64,000 nt of DNA from Planctomycetota bacterium (GTDB lineage Bacteria > Planctomycetota > Phycisphaerae > UBA1845 > PWPN01), in assembly GCA_022711465.1 (NCBI GenBank), contig JAKLEZ010000010.1, positions 150,646 through 214,645 of the forward strand, given 5' to 3'. The position numbers were made by a program, and so were the translations under genes. The notes beneath the pieces were generated by a model. It made no database searches, was not told where the DNA came from, and saw nothing but the letters and a program-made list of their open reading frames with translations. Of this stretch, positions 34,636 through 43,894 are shown piece after piece (the first letter of the stretch is position 1; the number at the start of each line of letters is the position of its first letter).

Positions 34636-37194
34636 TCAGCGGAATATGCGTTGCATGAAATGATACAGGTTGTTGCGCCAGTGCGTCGGGTCGTGGGCGT
34701 TGGAGTCCACGTTCCAGACGTGCGGCACGTCGTGTTCCTTGAGATATGCGTGGACGCCCTGGCTGATGCCAATCAGACCGTCCTTGTTGCCGCAGGAGAG
34801 CCACAGCAGCTTGAGCTGCTTCCTGGCGCGGTCCGGGTCGGGCATCAGTTCCGCAGGGGGCTTCGTGTTGGGCGCCGACGAGAAACCGCCGATCCAGGCG
34901 AAGGTGTCGAGATGCGCCAGCCCGAAGTTGAGGGACTGGCCACCGCCCATCGAAAGACCCGCCAGCGCTCGATGTTCGCGGTCCGCCTGGACCGAGTAGC
35001 GCGACTCGATCGCTGGGATCACGTCCTTGAGCAGATCCTCCTCGAAGGCGGCGAACGCGGGGGCGGACCTGAAAACATCGCCTTCCGCCCGGTCGTTCTT
35101 CTGGGCACGGCCGTTGGGCATCACGATGATCATCGGCGTGGCCTTTTGATCGGCCAGCAGGTTGTCGAGGAGAATGCCCGGTGTGGCGAAGCGTTGCCAC
35201 TCGGTCTCGTCGCCGCCGATGCCGTGCAAAAGATAGAGCACCGGGTACTTTTTGTCTTTGGAATAGCTAGGCGGCGTGTAGACCTGCATCTTGCGGGTGG
35301 TGCCAACGGACTCCGATTCGTAGGTCACCATTTCCAACTGGCCGTGGGGGATGCCGTCGCGCTGGGCGTTGATGCCGGTCGGAGGATCAGGGAAGGCCTG
35401 TTTGTCGTCGGGGCCGAGGGTGATTTGACGGCCGAATCCGCCCGCGCCGCCCGGCCCGCGACCCGGCTGACCACCCGGAGATGGCGCAGGCGCACTCGTT
35501 TGGGCGCCGGGTTGTGGGAGGATTTCAATCGCGCAGATCTGCGGGTTCTGGACGTTCGGCGTGAAGGTGACCTGGATCTTGCCGTCGGTGACCTCGACGG
35601 GAACCGTCTCGATATAGGCGCGGCCAAAACCACCGGACTTGACCCACGGGTCAAAGTCCTTGAACTCCTTGTCCTGGACCTTGTACGAGAATACGCGCTG
35701 GCCGGGCCCGGTGATGCCCTCGTAGGTTTCCGCGAAGTGCAGCTTCACCACGTACTTGCCGTTGGGCACAGGCCAGGTAAAGGAGTCCATGCTGTAATGT
35801 TCCGCCCGGTAGAGGTCGGGACTCTTCGTGTTGGCAATCTCGAGGTCCGGCCTTTCGATTGTCTGGCCGCCCTCGAAGCCCCGGTCGGCCAACCACACGT
35901 TGCCTTCAGCGTCCTTGACCGGTTCGGACCTTCCGGCCTTGATCCGGATCGTCGTGGCGGCTTGCGGCGCGAAGACGGGCGGAAGGGGCTGGTCTTCGAA
36001 CAGAAGCGGTGCGAATTCACGCAAGCTGCGCCGCCATGACTGCCACTCGTGAGCGGTCTGCCCGGACACGTAGTAGTGACTGTTGATCCCAGCCTCTTTG
36101 AGTGCTGCCGCATTGGCCTTGGGGTCGCCGCCTCTCCGGTTGGGGGAATCAACTTCTCGGCTGCCATACCCGACGAATACGAGCTTGACCTTCTGCTTGA
36201 ATGCCTCCATGTCGGTGATATCAGCCGGCGCGATGCTGCCGCCGCTGAAAATGCCGATGTGGGAAAACTTGTCGAGGTTGGCCAGGGTGATCTGTTTGGT
36301 CTGCATGCCACCCATCGACAGGCCGGCCATGGCCCGATGGGCCTGGTCGGCCATGGTGCGGAAGTTGGCATCGACGAAAGGTATCAGATCGTCGACGAGG
36401 ACCCGCTCGAATGCGCTGAAGTTGAAGCGGAAGCCGCCGCCTGGAGCACCGCCGCCGGCAGCCGGGGCACCGCCCGCGGGACGGCCAGGAGCCGGTCCAC
36501 GGCCTGGGCCGGCGGCGCCGGGAACGTAACTGTTGGCCATCACGATGATGAAGGGCCGGGCCTTGCCGGCAGCGATCAGGTTGTCCATAATCAGGCCGGC
36601 ATGCCCCTGGCTGCCCCAGCCGGTTTCATCTTCCCCGCCGCCGTGCTGCAGATACAGCACCGGATAACGCCTGGACTGATCCTTCTCATAATCAGGGGGT
36701 GTGTAAACGAAGCAGCGGAGAACGGCGTTGGCGTTCTTGGAGAAGTACAGGGCCTGCCGCAACTGGCCATGGGGCACGTTCGTGAGGGCGTAGAAGTCCT
36801 GGTCCTGGGCCGGAACCTCGACGCCGCTGCCCCAGCGACTGCCGCCGTAAAAGTACAAAGTGCCAGGGTCTGGAACCCCAGCGCCGTCGATGACGAGCTG
36901 GTAATAGTGAAAACCCTCGTCCTGCGGCCGAGTCACTCCGGTCCAGGAGCCGTCTTCGCCCCTGGTCAGGGGGTACTTTGCACCACCCAGGAAGTCGAGC
37001 GTGACGTTTTGGGCCTGAGGCGCAACGACGCGGACCCGGACGCGCCTTTCCGAGTTCACCTGGGGATACTGCCTGCCCGGTTGATTCAGCGCCGACGGCT
37101 TGAAATCCTCCAGCGGCTGGGTTGTCTGGGCAGGAGACGGAAGACCGGCCAGCAAGCACAGTAACAGAGCAAGACCTGAAACAGTGGCTTTCAT
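34636..37194 (-). CDS. Double CE1 esterase with central malectin-like domain
   Basis: An 852-aa protein; the ATG at 37194 follows AAGGAGGT at 6 nt. After the signal peptide comes a small beta-sandwich (about 30-125), then a first alpha/beta-hydrolase of the Fes/CE1 esterase type with nucleophile elbow GLSMGG near residue 290 and His in QTAHEWQSWRRSL. The middle (about 400-580) is malectin-like (HFAETYEGITGPGQRVFSY), a carbohydrate-binding fold. A second CE1 domain follows, with YLLHGIGGDETEWQ, GLSMGGGQS near 750 and a final His in NAHDPTHW. A Pro/Gly/Ala-rich stretch interrupts the first esterase near residue 220-245. The likely reaction is release of ferulate or acetate from arabinoxylan. 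Two catalytic domains in one chain is notable. Confidence 0.92.
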   Translation of the reverse strand: MKATVSGLALLLCLLAGLPSPAQTTQPLEDFKPSALNQPGRQYPQVNSERRVRVRVVAPQAQNVTLDFLGGAKYPLTRGEDGSWTGVTRPQDEGFHYYQLVIDGAGVPDPGTLYFYGGSRWGSGVEVPAQDQDFYALTNVPHGQLRQALYFSKNANAVLRCFVYTPPDYEKDQSRRYPVLYLQHGGGEDETGWGSQGHAGLIMDNLIAAGKARPFIIVMANSYVPGAAGPGRGPAPGRPAGGAPAAGGGAPGGGFRFNFSAFERVLVDDLIPFVDANFRTMADQAHRAMAGLSMGGMQTKQITLANLDKFSHIGIFSGGSIAPADITDMEAFKQKVKLVFVGYGSREVDSPNRRGGDPKANAAALKEAGINSHYYVSGQTAHEWQSWRRSLREFAPLLFEDQPLPPVFAPQAATTIRIKAGRSEPVKDAEGNVWLADRGFEGGQTIERPDLEIANTKSPDLYRAEHYSMDSFTWPVPNGKYVVKLHFAETYEGITGPGQRVFSYKVQDKEFKDFDPWVKSGGFGRAYIETVPVEVTDGKIQVTFTPNVQNPQICAIEILPQPGAQTSAPAPSPGGQPGRGPGGAGGFGRQITLGPDDKQAFPDPPTGINAQRDGIPHGQLEMVTYESESVGTTRKMQVYTPPSYSKDKKYPVLYLLHGIGGDETEWQRFATPGILLDNLLADQKATPMIIVMPNGRAQKNDRAEGDVFRSAPAFAAFEEDLLKDVIPAIESRYSVQADREHRALAGLSMGGGQSLNFGLAHLDTFAWIGGFSSAPNTKPPAELMPDPDRARKQLKLLWLSCGNKDGLIGISQGVHAYLKEHDVPHVWNVDSNAHDPTHWRNNLYHFMQRIFR

Positions 37195-37299
37195 ATCGAC
37201 ACCTCCTTCTGATCTTGAAACAACAGAGCCACAGACTGATACAGATCACGTTGCCAGGTTGCCATTCGAGGGCCGTGCTCGGCGATCGTATTCATCGAG

Positions 37300-38370
37300 T
37301 CATTCCGATCTTTCCAGCTTCAGCAGTCCAAGCTGGTACGGCAGCAGGCCATAATTTGCCCTGACCGCCGGATCACGCCCCTGGTACAACAGTTGAAGGT
37401 TTCTCGGGTCGATCGTCATTGTCTGGTCGTACCCGTCGCGGATCAGTTCCCCGTGGCTGATATCCTTTGTCCAGGGGGTAACACCCTCCTCAAACGTGAC
37501 GTTGTTGATGCCCGCGAAGGGCTTGCGATAGGTATTCGCCTCCGGCAATGGCGTCCATTTGCCATCCAGTCGATCCGACGTGAACGCACGGTAGTAGCGG
37601 TCGGGACTGAGCGCCTCGATGAGCGTCAGATACGTGTTCGTCCCCTTGATCCTGTAGGTCATGCTTGCCTCAAACAGGATATCGCGCGTCTCCTCCAGGG
37701 CGATCTCCGGATTGCTCATGCCCTTGGGGAAATCGTCGATCCTCGTTCGGCTGCGGTAGAGCTTGCCGTTATCGCCGGTGAAGAACAGGTACGCGTGCGT
37801 GTCGTCGCAGATGACCCAGTAGTCGATCCAGAGCCTGGGTGCTCCGGGGGGCTTGCCGGCGAAGAAGTCCTCCGGCTTGCTCCAGGTTTCCGGCCTGGAA
37901 ATCTCGTCGGTCGTCGAGTACTGCGGCTGCTGGGACTGGAAAACCAGATACCACTTCTTATGGGGTCGGAAGTAAAACACATGTGGTGCACAGTGATAAC
38001 CCCTCAGGTTCGGGTTGGCGTCCAGGTAATAGGGCCTGGCGTCGGCCGCTTCCGACCAGTCCTTGAAGCTCAGATACACCATGCTCCACTGGCCCCGTTC
38101 GTTGGCCGTGGTCGCGTAGACGTGCCACTTGTCGCCGTAATAAACCACCGTTGGGTCCTTCACGGAGACCAGCTTGTGGGTCTCATCCGATCGGGGCTTG
38201 ATCAGCACACCGCTGGACTTCCATCTGAACGGACCGGCAAGCCCCGCCGGAGCCGTGGCAGGAACTCGCGCGGTAGGAGCCGGCATCGCAGGTGCTGCCG
38301 CCACCAGAAGAAGACTCACCGCGGCCATGACCCGCGTGCCAACACGTCGAAAGCCACTCGTTTTCAGCAT
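37300..38370 (-). CDS. GH62 alpha-L-arabinofuranosidase
   Basis: A 356-aa protein; the ATG at 38370 follows GAGGA at 8 nt. After a signal peptide, the body matches GH62: FRWKSSGVLIKPRSDETHKL, VSVKDPTVVYYGDKWHVYAT (catalytic base Asp), IDYWVICDDTHAYLFFTGDN (pKa Asp region) and ILFEASMTYRIKG (catalytic acid Glu). The length is that of a single-domain enzyme. GH62 removes arabinose side chains from xylan. It is the first gene of the four-gene operon, 105 bp before the esterase. Confidence 0.93.
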   Translation of the reverse strand: MLKTSGFRRVGTRVMAAVSLLLVAAAPAMPAPTARVPATAPAGLAGPFRWKSSGVLIKPRSDETHKLVSVKDPTVVYYGDKWHVYATTANERGQWSMVYLSFKDWSEAADARPYYLDANPNLRGYHCAPHVFYFRPHKKWYLVFQSQQPQYSTTDEISRPETWSKPEDFFAGKPPGAPRLWIDYWVICDDTHAYLFFTGDNGKLYRSRTRIDDFPKGMSNPEIALEETRDILFEASMTYRIKGTNTYLTLIEALSPDRYYRAFTSDRLDGKWTPLPEANTYRKPFAGINNVTFEEGVTPWTKDISHGELIRDGYDQTMTIDPRNLQLLYQGRDPAVRANYGLLPYQLGLLKLERSE

Positions 38371-38598
38371 GGCGTTAATCCTCGTTCGAAAGGTCTGATC
38401 GCGTTGTGCGCGGGCCTTCGCGTTTCATCCAATGAGCGTTAGACCGCCCGTTTCTGGATTGAACCGGAGCCCGCGCACCGCAATAACGGCCCATCCGCAC
38501 CGCTCCCTATGGTGGCGAACCGCCCGAGCGACGGTATGCTGTCTCCTTCGTCGGTTCGCGTTGAGTCCAGGCTGCTGCTGTTCTGGAGCTTACTGCGA

Positions 38599-39323
38599 AT
38601 GAGTTCCTTCATCAAACCTCGCGGATTCCGCGTTCAATCAATCATGTTCGCCATGAGGGCTGTCGCCGTCTGGGTCTCGCCCGCGTTCGCCCTCGACGGC
38701 CAGGTCCAGATTCGCGCCCCCTCCACGATCGTTCCGTGCGACGGCAAGTACTACACCTTCGGCACTGGCGGTTCCTGCCTGGTCTCCGACGATGGCTGGA
38801 CCTGGCGCCGTTAAGTCGCGCCCGCGCGTCGCGGAATGGCCCCCGATGCGATCACTTCGGCGACCGCTACTGCCTTTATGTTGCCATGAACATCGGGGCG
38901 CAGCCCACAGCCGCCGTTTACTCGCATCCGACAACTGGTCATTCGCTGACTCTCCTGAGTGGCGGAGGCTCCGCTGACAGCGCGGCCACCTACGCGGCAC
39001 CGGAAACATCTGAGGTTCATCCGACAAGTTATCTTGTCTCGTGCAGAATAACCGGAAATCAAGAGGGCAACTGTGCTTTGAAGACGTTGAGCATCGAGGT
39101 GAGACCGCTAATTCGGCCAGACTTTGACAAAGACGGCGATGTGGACCAGAACGATTTCGACCTGTTTCAGGATTGCGTGTCAGGTCCGGCGATTCCTCTG
39201 ATCGCCGGTTGTGAAGCCAGGGATTTCGATCATGATGGCGACGTAGACCAATCCGACTTCGGCCTCCTCCAAAGGTGCGTCAGCGGAGCGAGTGAGCCGG
39301 CCGATCCGAACTGCGCGAATTGA
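38599..39323 (+). pseudogene. Decayed GH43-type gene with dockerin-type tag
   Basis: From the ATG at 38599 a signal-like start leads to RAPSTIVPCDGKYYTFGTGG and SDDGWTW, the N-terminal blade of GH43 arabinanase-like enzymes, then a stop at 38812. In another frame GDRYCLYVAMNIGAQPTAAV continues the same fold. The rest of the propeller is missing. The second frame then runs into a complete dockerin-like tag (DFDKDGDVDQNDF, DFDHDGDVDQSDFGLLQRC, PADPNCAN) to the stop at 39323. It is a frameshifted, internally deleted gene lying divergently from the xylan operon. Confidence 0.65.
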
Positions 39324-39377
39324 CTGGCAGAGCGGAGGGGGCACCCGATGGGAGTGCCTCCTCCACATACACTTCGT

Positions 39378-39791
39378 TCACCCCTTCCCCCCCACATGAT
39401 GATCGAACGTCTCGCCGATCACCTTGCGGTCCTCCGGCGGCACCTTGTTGAGCACGCAGACGGCCAGGGCACGTCGGAAATCGCTGCCACGTTCCAGTCG
39501 AGCGCACATCGCCAGTAAACGCCGGGTGGTGTCCTTGGGCATGAAGTGGATGTACCGCCGCGTTGTCTTCGGATCCAAGTGCCCCACGAAGGCCGCAATC
39601 TGATCCCAGGTCTTGCCCTGGGCCAACAGCACGCTGATGAATGCGTGCCGCAGCGCGTGATACCCGTCGAGCCGCTCGAACTCGGTCCCATCCACCGGCT
39701 CGTCAAGCATCCTGCTGGCCCGTTCGGCCCGCAGTCGCTCGGGTGATTGCCTGCGCTCCTTGGCCGCCTTTTTACAAGGGGTTACACCCAC
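39378..39791 (-). pseudogene. Tyrosine recombinase, C-terminal fragment
   Basis: About 137 codons: YHALRHAFISVLLAQGKTWD (HxxR box), then FVGHLDPKTTRRYIHF with the nucleophile Tyr, and the tail LNKVPPEDRK. The N-terminal half and first catalytic Arg are absent; the frame begins at a random ATG. It is the same integrase family as the remnant at 27465. Confidence 0.82.
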
Positions 39792-40218
39792 CGGCTAAGT
39801 CCTGTTGAATACCGATGGATAGACCGCAGGTCGTTTCCGTTGATTGACAAAGGGCTTCCCATGCCGTAACCAAGGCAGCATCCTTGCCGACCTCCCGTTG
39901 GAGTGATATGGGGCGCCTTCCGGGCCGAGATGGCTTTGGCAAGCGACGGGTACTCACCCGGGTGGCCGGCTGGCAGGAGCCATGGCGGCGAAGTTGGGGC
40001 TGGAATCATCGCTGAGGCCCGGAGCCCGGCCGAGGAAGGCCAACGAGCCGTGCGGGGACAGGCGTAAGGTGTGAACCGGCGGCACAACTCTCGACCCCTC
40101 AAAAAAAACGCACGGGCTTGCTGCAGGGGAGGGCAACGTGTTATAATAGACGGCATCCCGAGCTTGGAGCGGTTCCAGGTTCAGTTCAACATGTTGACGA
40201 AACGGAGGGGAGGGGACG
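39792..40218. other. Intergenic region before the PEP-CTERM gene
   Basis: About 430 bp without a supported gene. It holds the strong promoter at 40118-40147 and an A-run (eight As near 40101-40108). The first 300 bp may be debris of the integrase locus. Confidence 0.5.
40118..40147 (+). promoter_or_regulatory. Sigma70-type promoter of PEP-CTERM gene
   Basis: TTGCTG (40118-40123), 18-bp spacer, perfect TATAAT (40142-40147). The predicted start lies about 65 bp before the ATG at 40219. Confidence 0.7.
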
Positions 40219-41151
40219 ATGGGAAGGTATCTTTCGGCCCTGGCGGTGGTGCTACTGCTCGGGGGGCATGGTGCGCACGCCACCCTGTTCTCCGGCCCCG
40301 GCGGCAGTGGCGTACCGGTCAACCAGTCATCGCTCATCGCCGACCTTGACTTCAGCGACACGTTCACGGGAGCCGACAGCGGCGGCAGCAACGCGGCCCG
40401 CGTCTATGTGCCGGCGGTTCAGCCGGCGGCGGCCTACGCGGTGGAGAACACCTACGGGAATTCGGCGCGAAACTTCAACAGCTTCAGCGTCGGACCGGAC
40501 CGTGGCGAGTTCAGCTTCGCTGCGGATGGAGCGGGAATGCCGGGTCTGGTCGATGGATCGCCCGCCTATCCCGGCACGAGTGGCGCGGGTAGCGACACCG
40601 GCTTCACGCAAACCGGCGGCAATCTCGATTACGGAATCGCCTATGGACTGCGGACGCATTACGTGGTTCAGGTCGATTTCGTGGCCTCCTCCGACCGCAT
40701 CGATATCACCTCGTCGCCTTCGCCGGGCAGCATCTTCCAGCCAAACAGCCTGTCGGTTTTCATTCGCGGCGATGGTTCGGGCAATGCCAGCTTGTACAAC
40801 GGGGCGACCGATACGCCGATTCAATCCTCGATTCCCAGCTTCAACACGGGGTTGACGAACGACGGCAAGTGGCACAACTACGCGGTCGAATTCGACCAGA
40901 CGGCCCAGACGATCGAGATCTTCGTGGATGAAGATTCCGAAGGCGTCATCGATCTGACCTCCTTCGCAGGCGGCCTCTACGCGAATTTCTCGAATCAGGC
41001 GGTGGGCGCCGGAGCGGGTTTGGGCGGCGGCCAGAACCGGGCGTGGAGCGACAACTTCCAGGTGGGATCGCCCGTGCCGGAACCGGGCACCGTTGCCCTG
41101 CTGGCCCTGGGAACCACCGGCTTCGTCCGCTCGGTCCGCCGTCGCCGTTAG
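40219..41151 (+). CDS. PEP-CTERM secreted protein, lectin-like
   Basis: A 310-aa protein; the ATG follows GGAGGGGAC. The signal peptide MGRYLSALAVVLLLGGHGAHA is clear. The middle (about 60-275) has a concanavalin/LamG-like feel: RTHYVVQVDFVASSDRIDI, KWHNYAVEFDQTAQTIEIFV. The C-terminus is a canonical PEP-CTERM sorting signal: VPEPGTVALLALGTTG, a short hydrophobic helix, and RSVRRRR. Such tails are cut by an exosortase at the inner membrane and the protein is then placed on the surface or in extracellular polysaccharide. No exosortase gene is in this window. The function of the mature domain is unknown. Confidence 0.88.
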   Translation: MGRYLSALAVVLLLGGHGAHATLFSGPGGSGVPVNQSSLIADLDFSDTFTGADSGGSNAARVYVPAVQPAAAYAVENTYGNSARNFNSFSVGPDRGEFSFAADGAGMPGLVDGSPAYPGTSGAGSDTGFTQTGGNLDYGIAYGLRTHYVVQVDFVASSDRIDITSSPSPGSIFQPNSLSVFIRGDGSGNASLYNGATDTPIQSSIPSFNTGLTNDGKWHNYAVEFDQTAQTIEIFVDEDSEGVIDLTSFAGGLYANFSNQAVGAGAGLGGGQNRAWSDNFQVGSPVPEPGTVALLALGTTGFVRSVRRRR

Positions 41152-41438
41152 GCCGGTAAGACTGGTCCCGGGCGCTACGAGATCAACAGGAGACTGATTT
41201 GCGACGTCCGCCGGCCGTGCCCACCACCCCAACGGGGCGCAACCACGGCAATGAGGGCGGGCGCACCGAGAATCTCGGCGCGTGGGCCTCAGCCGCTTAT
41301 AAGGCCGGGCGGAAATACCGTGACACTGCTATAAGGCCCGTCTAACGGTTCTGCCGGGGAAGTCAACCACCTCACGAGGTCACCAACACCCAGCGGCGAG
41401 GCTTGGCCGCAATGGTCGACGATGCCATAGCCGCCAAT

Positions 41439-43403
41439 TCACGTCGCGCAGTTCGGATCCGCCGGCTTGCCTGCGCCACTGTAGCACCGCTGGAAGATGC
41501 CGAAGTCCGATTGGTCGACGTCGGCGTCGTGGTCGAAGTCGGCCTTGGCGCAGTCGCCCGAGTAGGCCACGGCCGGACCTGAGAAACACGCATGGAACAC
41601 CGCGAAGTCGTCAAGGTCTACGTCGCCGTCGCAATCCCAATCGAATGACAGCGGTGGTCGCCACGGTCGAGCAGCGATCCGTGTCTGGGCGGCGGCGAGC
41701 ATCTCCGGCCAGGAGGCATCATCGATCGGGAAGCCGTACCGGCCGGCAAACAGGCCGCGCAGGTCTTCGCCGGCCGATGCGCTGATTGCCGCGGCGAACC
41801 AGGTGGCCTGCTTCTCCTCGCTATCGATGACGCACGGGAGCGGTCGATTGGTCGGCGTGAAGGTGCTGAACAGCTCGTACCAGACGCGGGGGCCGTAGGC
41901 GTCGAACAGCTCGCAGAGCAGGCCGTCGAGCACGTTGGCGTCAAATGCCGCGTAATCGGCTCCTGCGGTGCGGTAGTCGGACAACGTCTGCCGGAAGAAG
42001 CTCATGCAACCGCTCAGGCGGGCGTCGATATCGCTGACCGCGAGCGACCCCAGACCCGCCGGGCAGGAGACGATGGAGTGATGGGCCCACATGGCCGCCA
42101 AAGATGCCAAGCCCTCGCTGTACGTGGCATTGTGTGCCGGTGATGGCCCGGAGCAGAACTGCCCGAAGCTCCAGGACGGCCACGTGAAGTTGTGACCCAC
42201 CTCGTGGAAGATGACGAACCACTGGGGCGTGCGATGCTCGGGGGCGTTGATGATGTAACAGCTGTTGTGCTCGGTCTTCCCCCAGAACCAGCCCAGGCGC
42301 ATCGGGTTGCCGCTGATGCCGCAGGGCGTGGTTGGTTCATGATCGGAGACTTCGAGGATGAAGTACTGCAGGCCACCGTTGAATGGCCGTACGTCGGTCA
42401 GCGTCTGCTCCGCGACGTAGGCTCGCTCGGTTGCCCCCGGGACCTCGTAGGCAGTGGTGATCGCATCAAGGTCTACGCCTTGGATGGTTGGGGGCAGGTA
42501 AAACGCGATGTGCTCCGCCGGATACATCTGGTACGACAGGCCCAGGTCGGTCAACGTGCTGCGGACCACGGCGGCGTTGTCGGATTGCACGCCGTCGGCG
42601 GAGACCTGGACATAGGACACATGGTGCTCCGGTGTCGGGAATGTGTGGATGGTGGCAACGCCTGCGGCGTCCACCGTCGCCGTGGCTTCGTCCGAGCTGG
42701 TGAACGCGAGATGATAGTCCCCGGTGGGAAGGAGGTTCCCGGCGGCGTCGCGGATCTCCACCTCGAGTTGACCCGTTGCCGGCCCCGTCGGGCACAGCGG
42801 CAGGAAGGGCGTCACGATGGTCACGCGGGCCGGCGGGGTAAACGGCAATACGCTCGCGAGGGCGGTTCCTGTCTCACGGTTGGCCGAGACGCATACGTTG
42901 GCGATGGCAAGGCAGGCGTCGCAACTCCAGCGAAACGCGGCGGGGGTGCCGATTTGCCCGAGCCCGATCGTGATCTGGATCCGGTTCCCCACGACAGTCA
43001 GCGTACCCCCTCCTCCGCCTGCGACCGTTCCGGTCACGTCGACAAATCCGCCCCCGTACATCTCGCTGATTACCGCCCGCACGTTGAACTCACTGCCGAT
43101 ATGCTGGTGCGGCTGGCCCGTAAGGGGATTATTGTCGGTATCGACGAGCCAGATAATGGTGAGGTGGTCTTCCGGTTCAGCCAGACTCGTAGGGATCTCG
43201 CCCCGAGTTTCGATCACGAAGGTCAACAGGCCGCCATCCTGCTCAACCCAGGCCGAAAGGATGTCCACGAAGGCCGCCTCGGCCGGCTGCTCCGGATCGG
43301 TGAGCTGGCCAATGACCTGCCCGCCGCTCACCGCAGACGCAAATGCAAGAATGATGGATGACGCCCACATGTACCGCACGTTTGCGGGGATCAGACTCGA
43401 CAT
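41439..43403 (-). CDS. Secreted zinc-metallopeptidase-like protein with dockerin-type tag
   Basis: A 654-aa protein; AGGGA lies 8 nt before the ATG at 43403 (a second Met at 43370 is possible). A signal peptide is followed by a beta-rich region (WLVDTDNNPLTGQ, as in surface-exposed beta domains), an Ig-like domain (LEVEIRDAAGNLLPTGDYHL) and a metallopeptidase-like part. The zinc motif is FHEVGHNFTWPSW (HExxH), followed by YSEGLASLAAMWAHH as the likely third ligand. The C-terminus is the paired tag: DCDGDVDLDDFAVFHAC, DFDHDADVDQSDFGIFQRC, PADPNCAT. The family could be M60-like, but this was not confirmed. Its promoter and leader are nearly identical to those of the metalloprotein gene at 47029-49299. 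Confidence 0.83.
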   Translation of the reverse strand: MSSLIPANVRYMWASSIILAFASAVSGGQVIGQLTDPEQPAEAAFVDILSAWVEQDGGLLTFVIETRGEIPTSLAEPEDHLTIIWLVDTDNNPLTGQPHQHIGSEFNVRAVISEMYGGGFVDVTGTVAGGGGGTLTVVGNRIQITIGLGQIGTPAAFRWSCDACLAIANVCVSANRETGTALASVLPFTPPARVTIVTPFLPLCPTGPATGQLEVEIRDAAGNLLPTGDYHLAFTSSDEATATVDAAGVATIHTFPTPEHHVSYVQVSADGVQSDNAAVVRSTLTDLGLSYQMYPAEHIAFYLPPTIQGVDLDAITTAYEVPGATERAYVAEQTLTDVRPFNGGLQYFILEVSDHEPTTPCGISGNPMRLGWFWGKTEHNSCYIINAPEHRTPQWFVIFHEVGHNFTWPSWSFGQFCSGPSPAHNATYSEGLASLAAMWAHHSIVSCPAGLGSLAVSDIDARLSGCMSFFRQTLSDYRTAGADYAAFDANVLDGLLCELFDAYGPRVWYELFSTFTPTNRPLPCVIDSEEKQATWFAAAISASAGEDLRGLFAGRYGFPIDDASWPEMLAAAQTRIAARPWRPPLSFDWDCDGDVDLDDFAVFHACFSGPAVAYSGDCAKADFDHDADVDQSDFGIFQRCYSGAGKPADPNCAT

Positions 43404-43485
43404 GCTTCTATCCCTGATCCGAGATTTCCCATGTGACCTCGCCCGGTTACGCCGCCGAGCGGTATTCTCCTATTATACCAGCGTC
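43404..43485 (-). promoter_or_regulatory. Promoter and leader shared with the 49.3-kb gene (copy A)
   Basis: On the minus strand an extended -10 (TGGTATAAT, 43477-43472) is followed by a leader containing GAATACCGCTCGGCGGCG and GGTCACATGGGAAATCTCGG. The same order and nearly the same bases occur at 49328-49391. A small CCGC/GCGG hairpin is kept in both with a changed loop base. Confidence 0.65.
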
Positions 43486-43894
43486 TTCCCCCGCTGTGCC
43501 TACCCCGCTTTCGAGTTCCTCCCGTTTCACGAGCTGAAATGGTCACACCCATGGGTGCCAGGGTGACTTTCCCCCCTCGTTTCCTGGCTTCGGGGGAGGG
43601 CATTCCCTGGGACCATCTCAACGGTAGCCATTTTGAGGGACATACCGGCTCAGGGTGGAGGTTCCATTTCAAAATATCGATAGATCCCGCCAAGGGCGGG
43701 CGGATCAGCTGACTGGGGATGTGCGACAGGCCCCTCTATGCGCTGCGATCCCAGTCGAGCTGATCCTCGAGGACCCGGCCTGCGCGGACAAGCTGATGCG
43801 GGCCATGAACGTGACGAATGTGCGGGTGGTGCCGAGGAACTGATAGAAAATGCCCTTCCGCACAGGGTGGTAGCGTCGGCACCGGGGTGGGGGC
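43486..43894. other. Intergenic region, no supported gene
   Basis: About 410 bp. A plus-strand frame at 43655-43843 (62 codons, ending DKLMRAMNVTNVRVVPRN) has a coding-like end but no clear Shine-Dalgarno and no known family. It may be the tail of a lost gene. Nothing else was seen. Confidence 0.35.

Noticed and set aside
33811..36039. 742-codon plus-strand frame
   Set aside because: Antisense to the xylanase and esterase genes, which have clear catalytic motifs.
43655..43843. 62-codon plus-strand gene
   Set aside because: No ribosome site, no family; kept only as a note in the gap entry.
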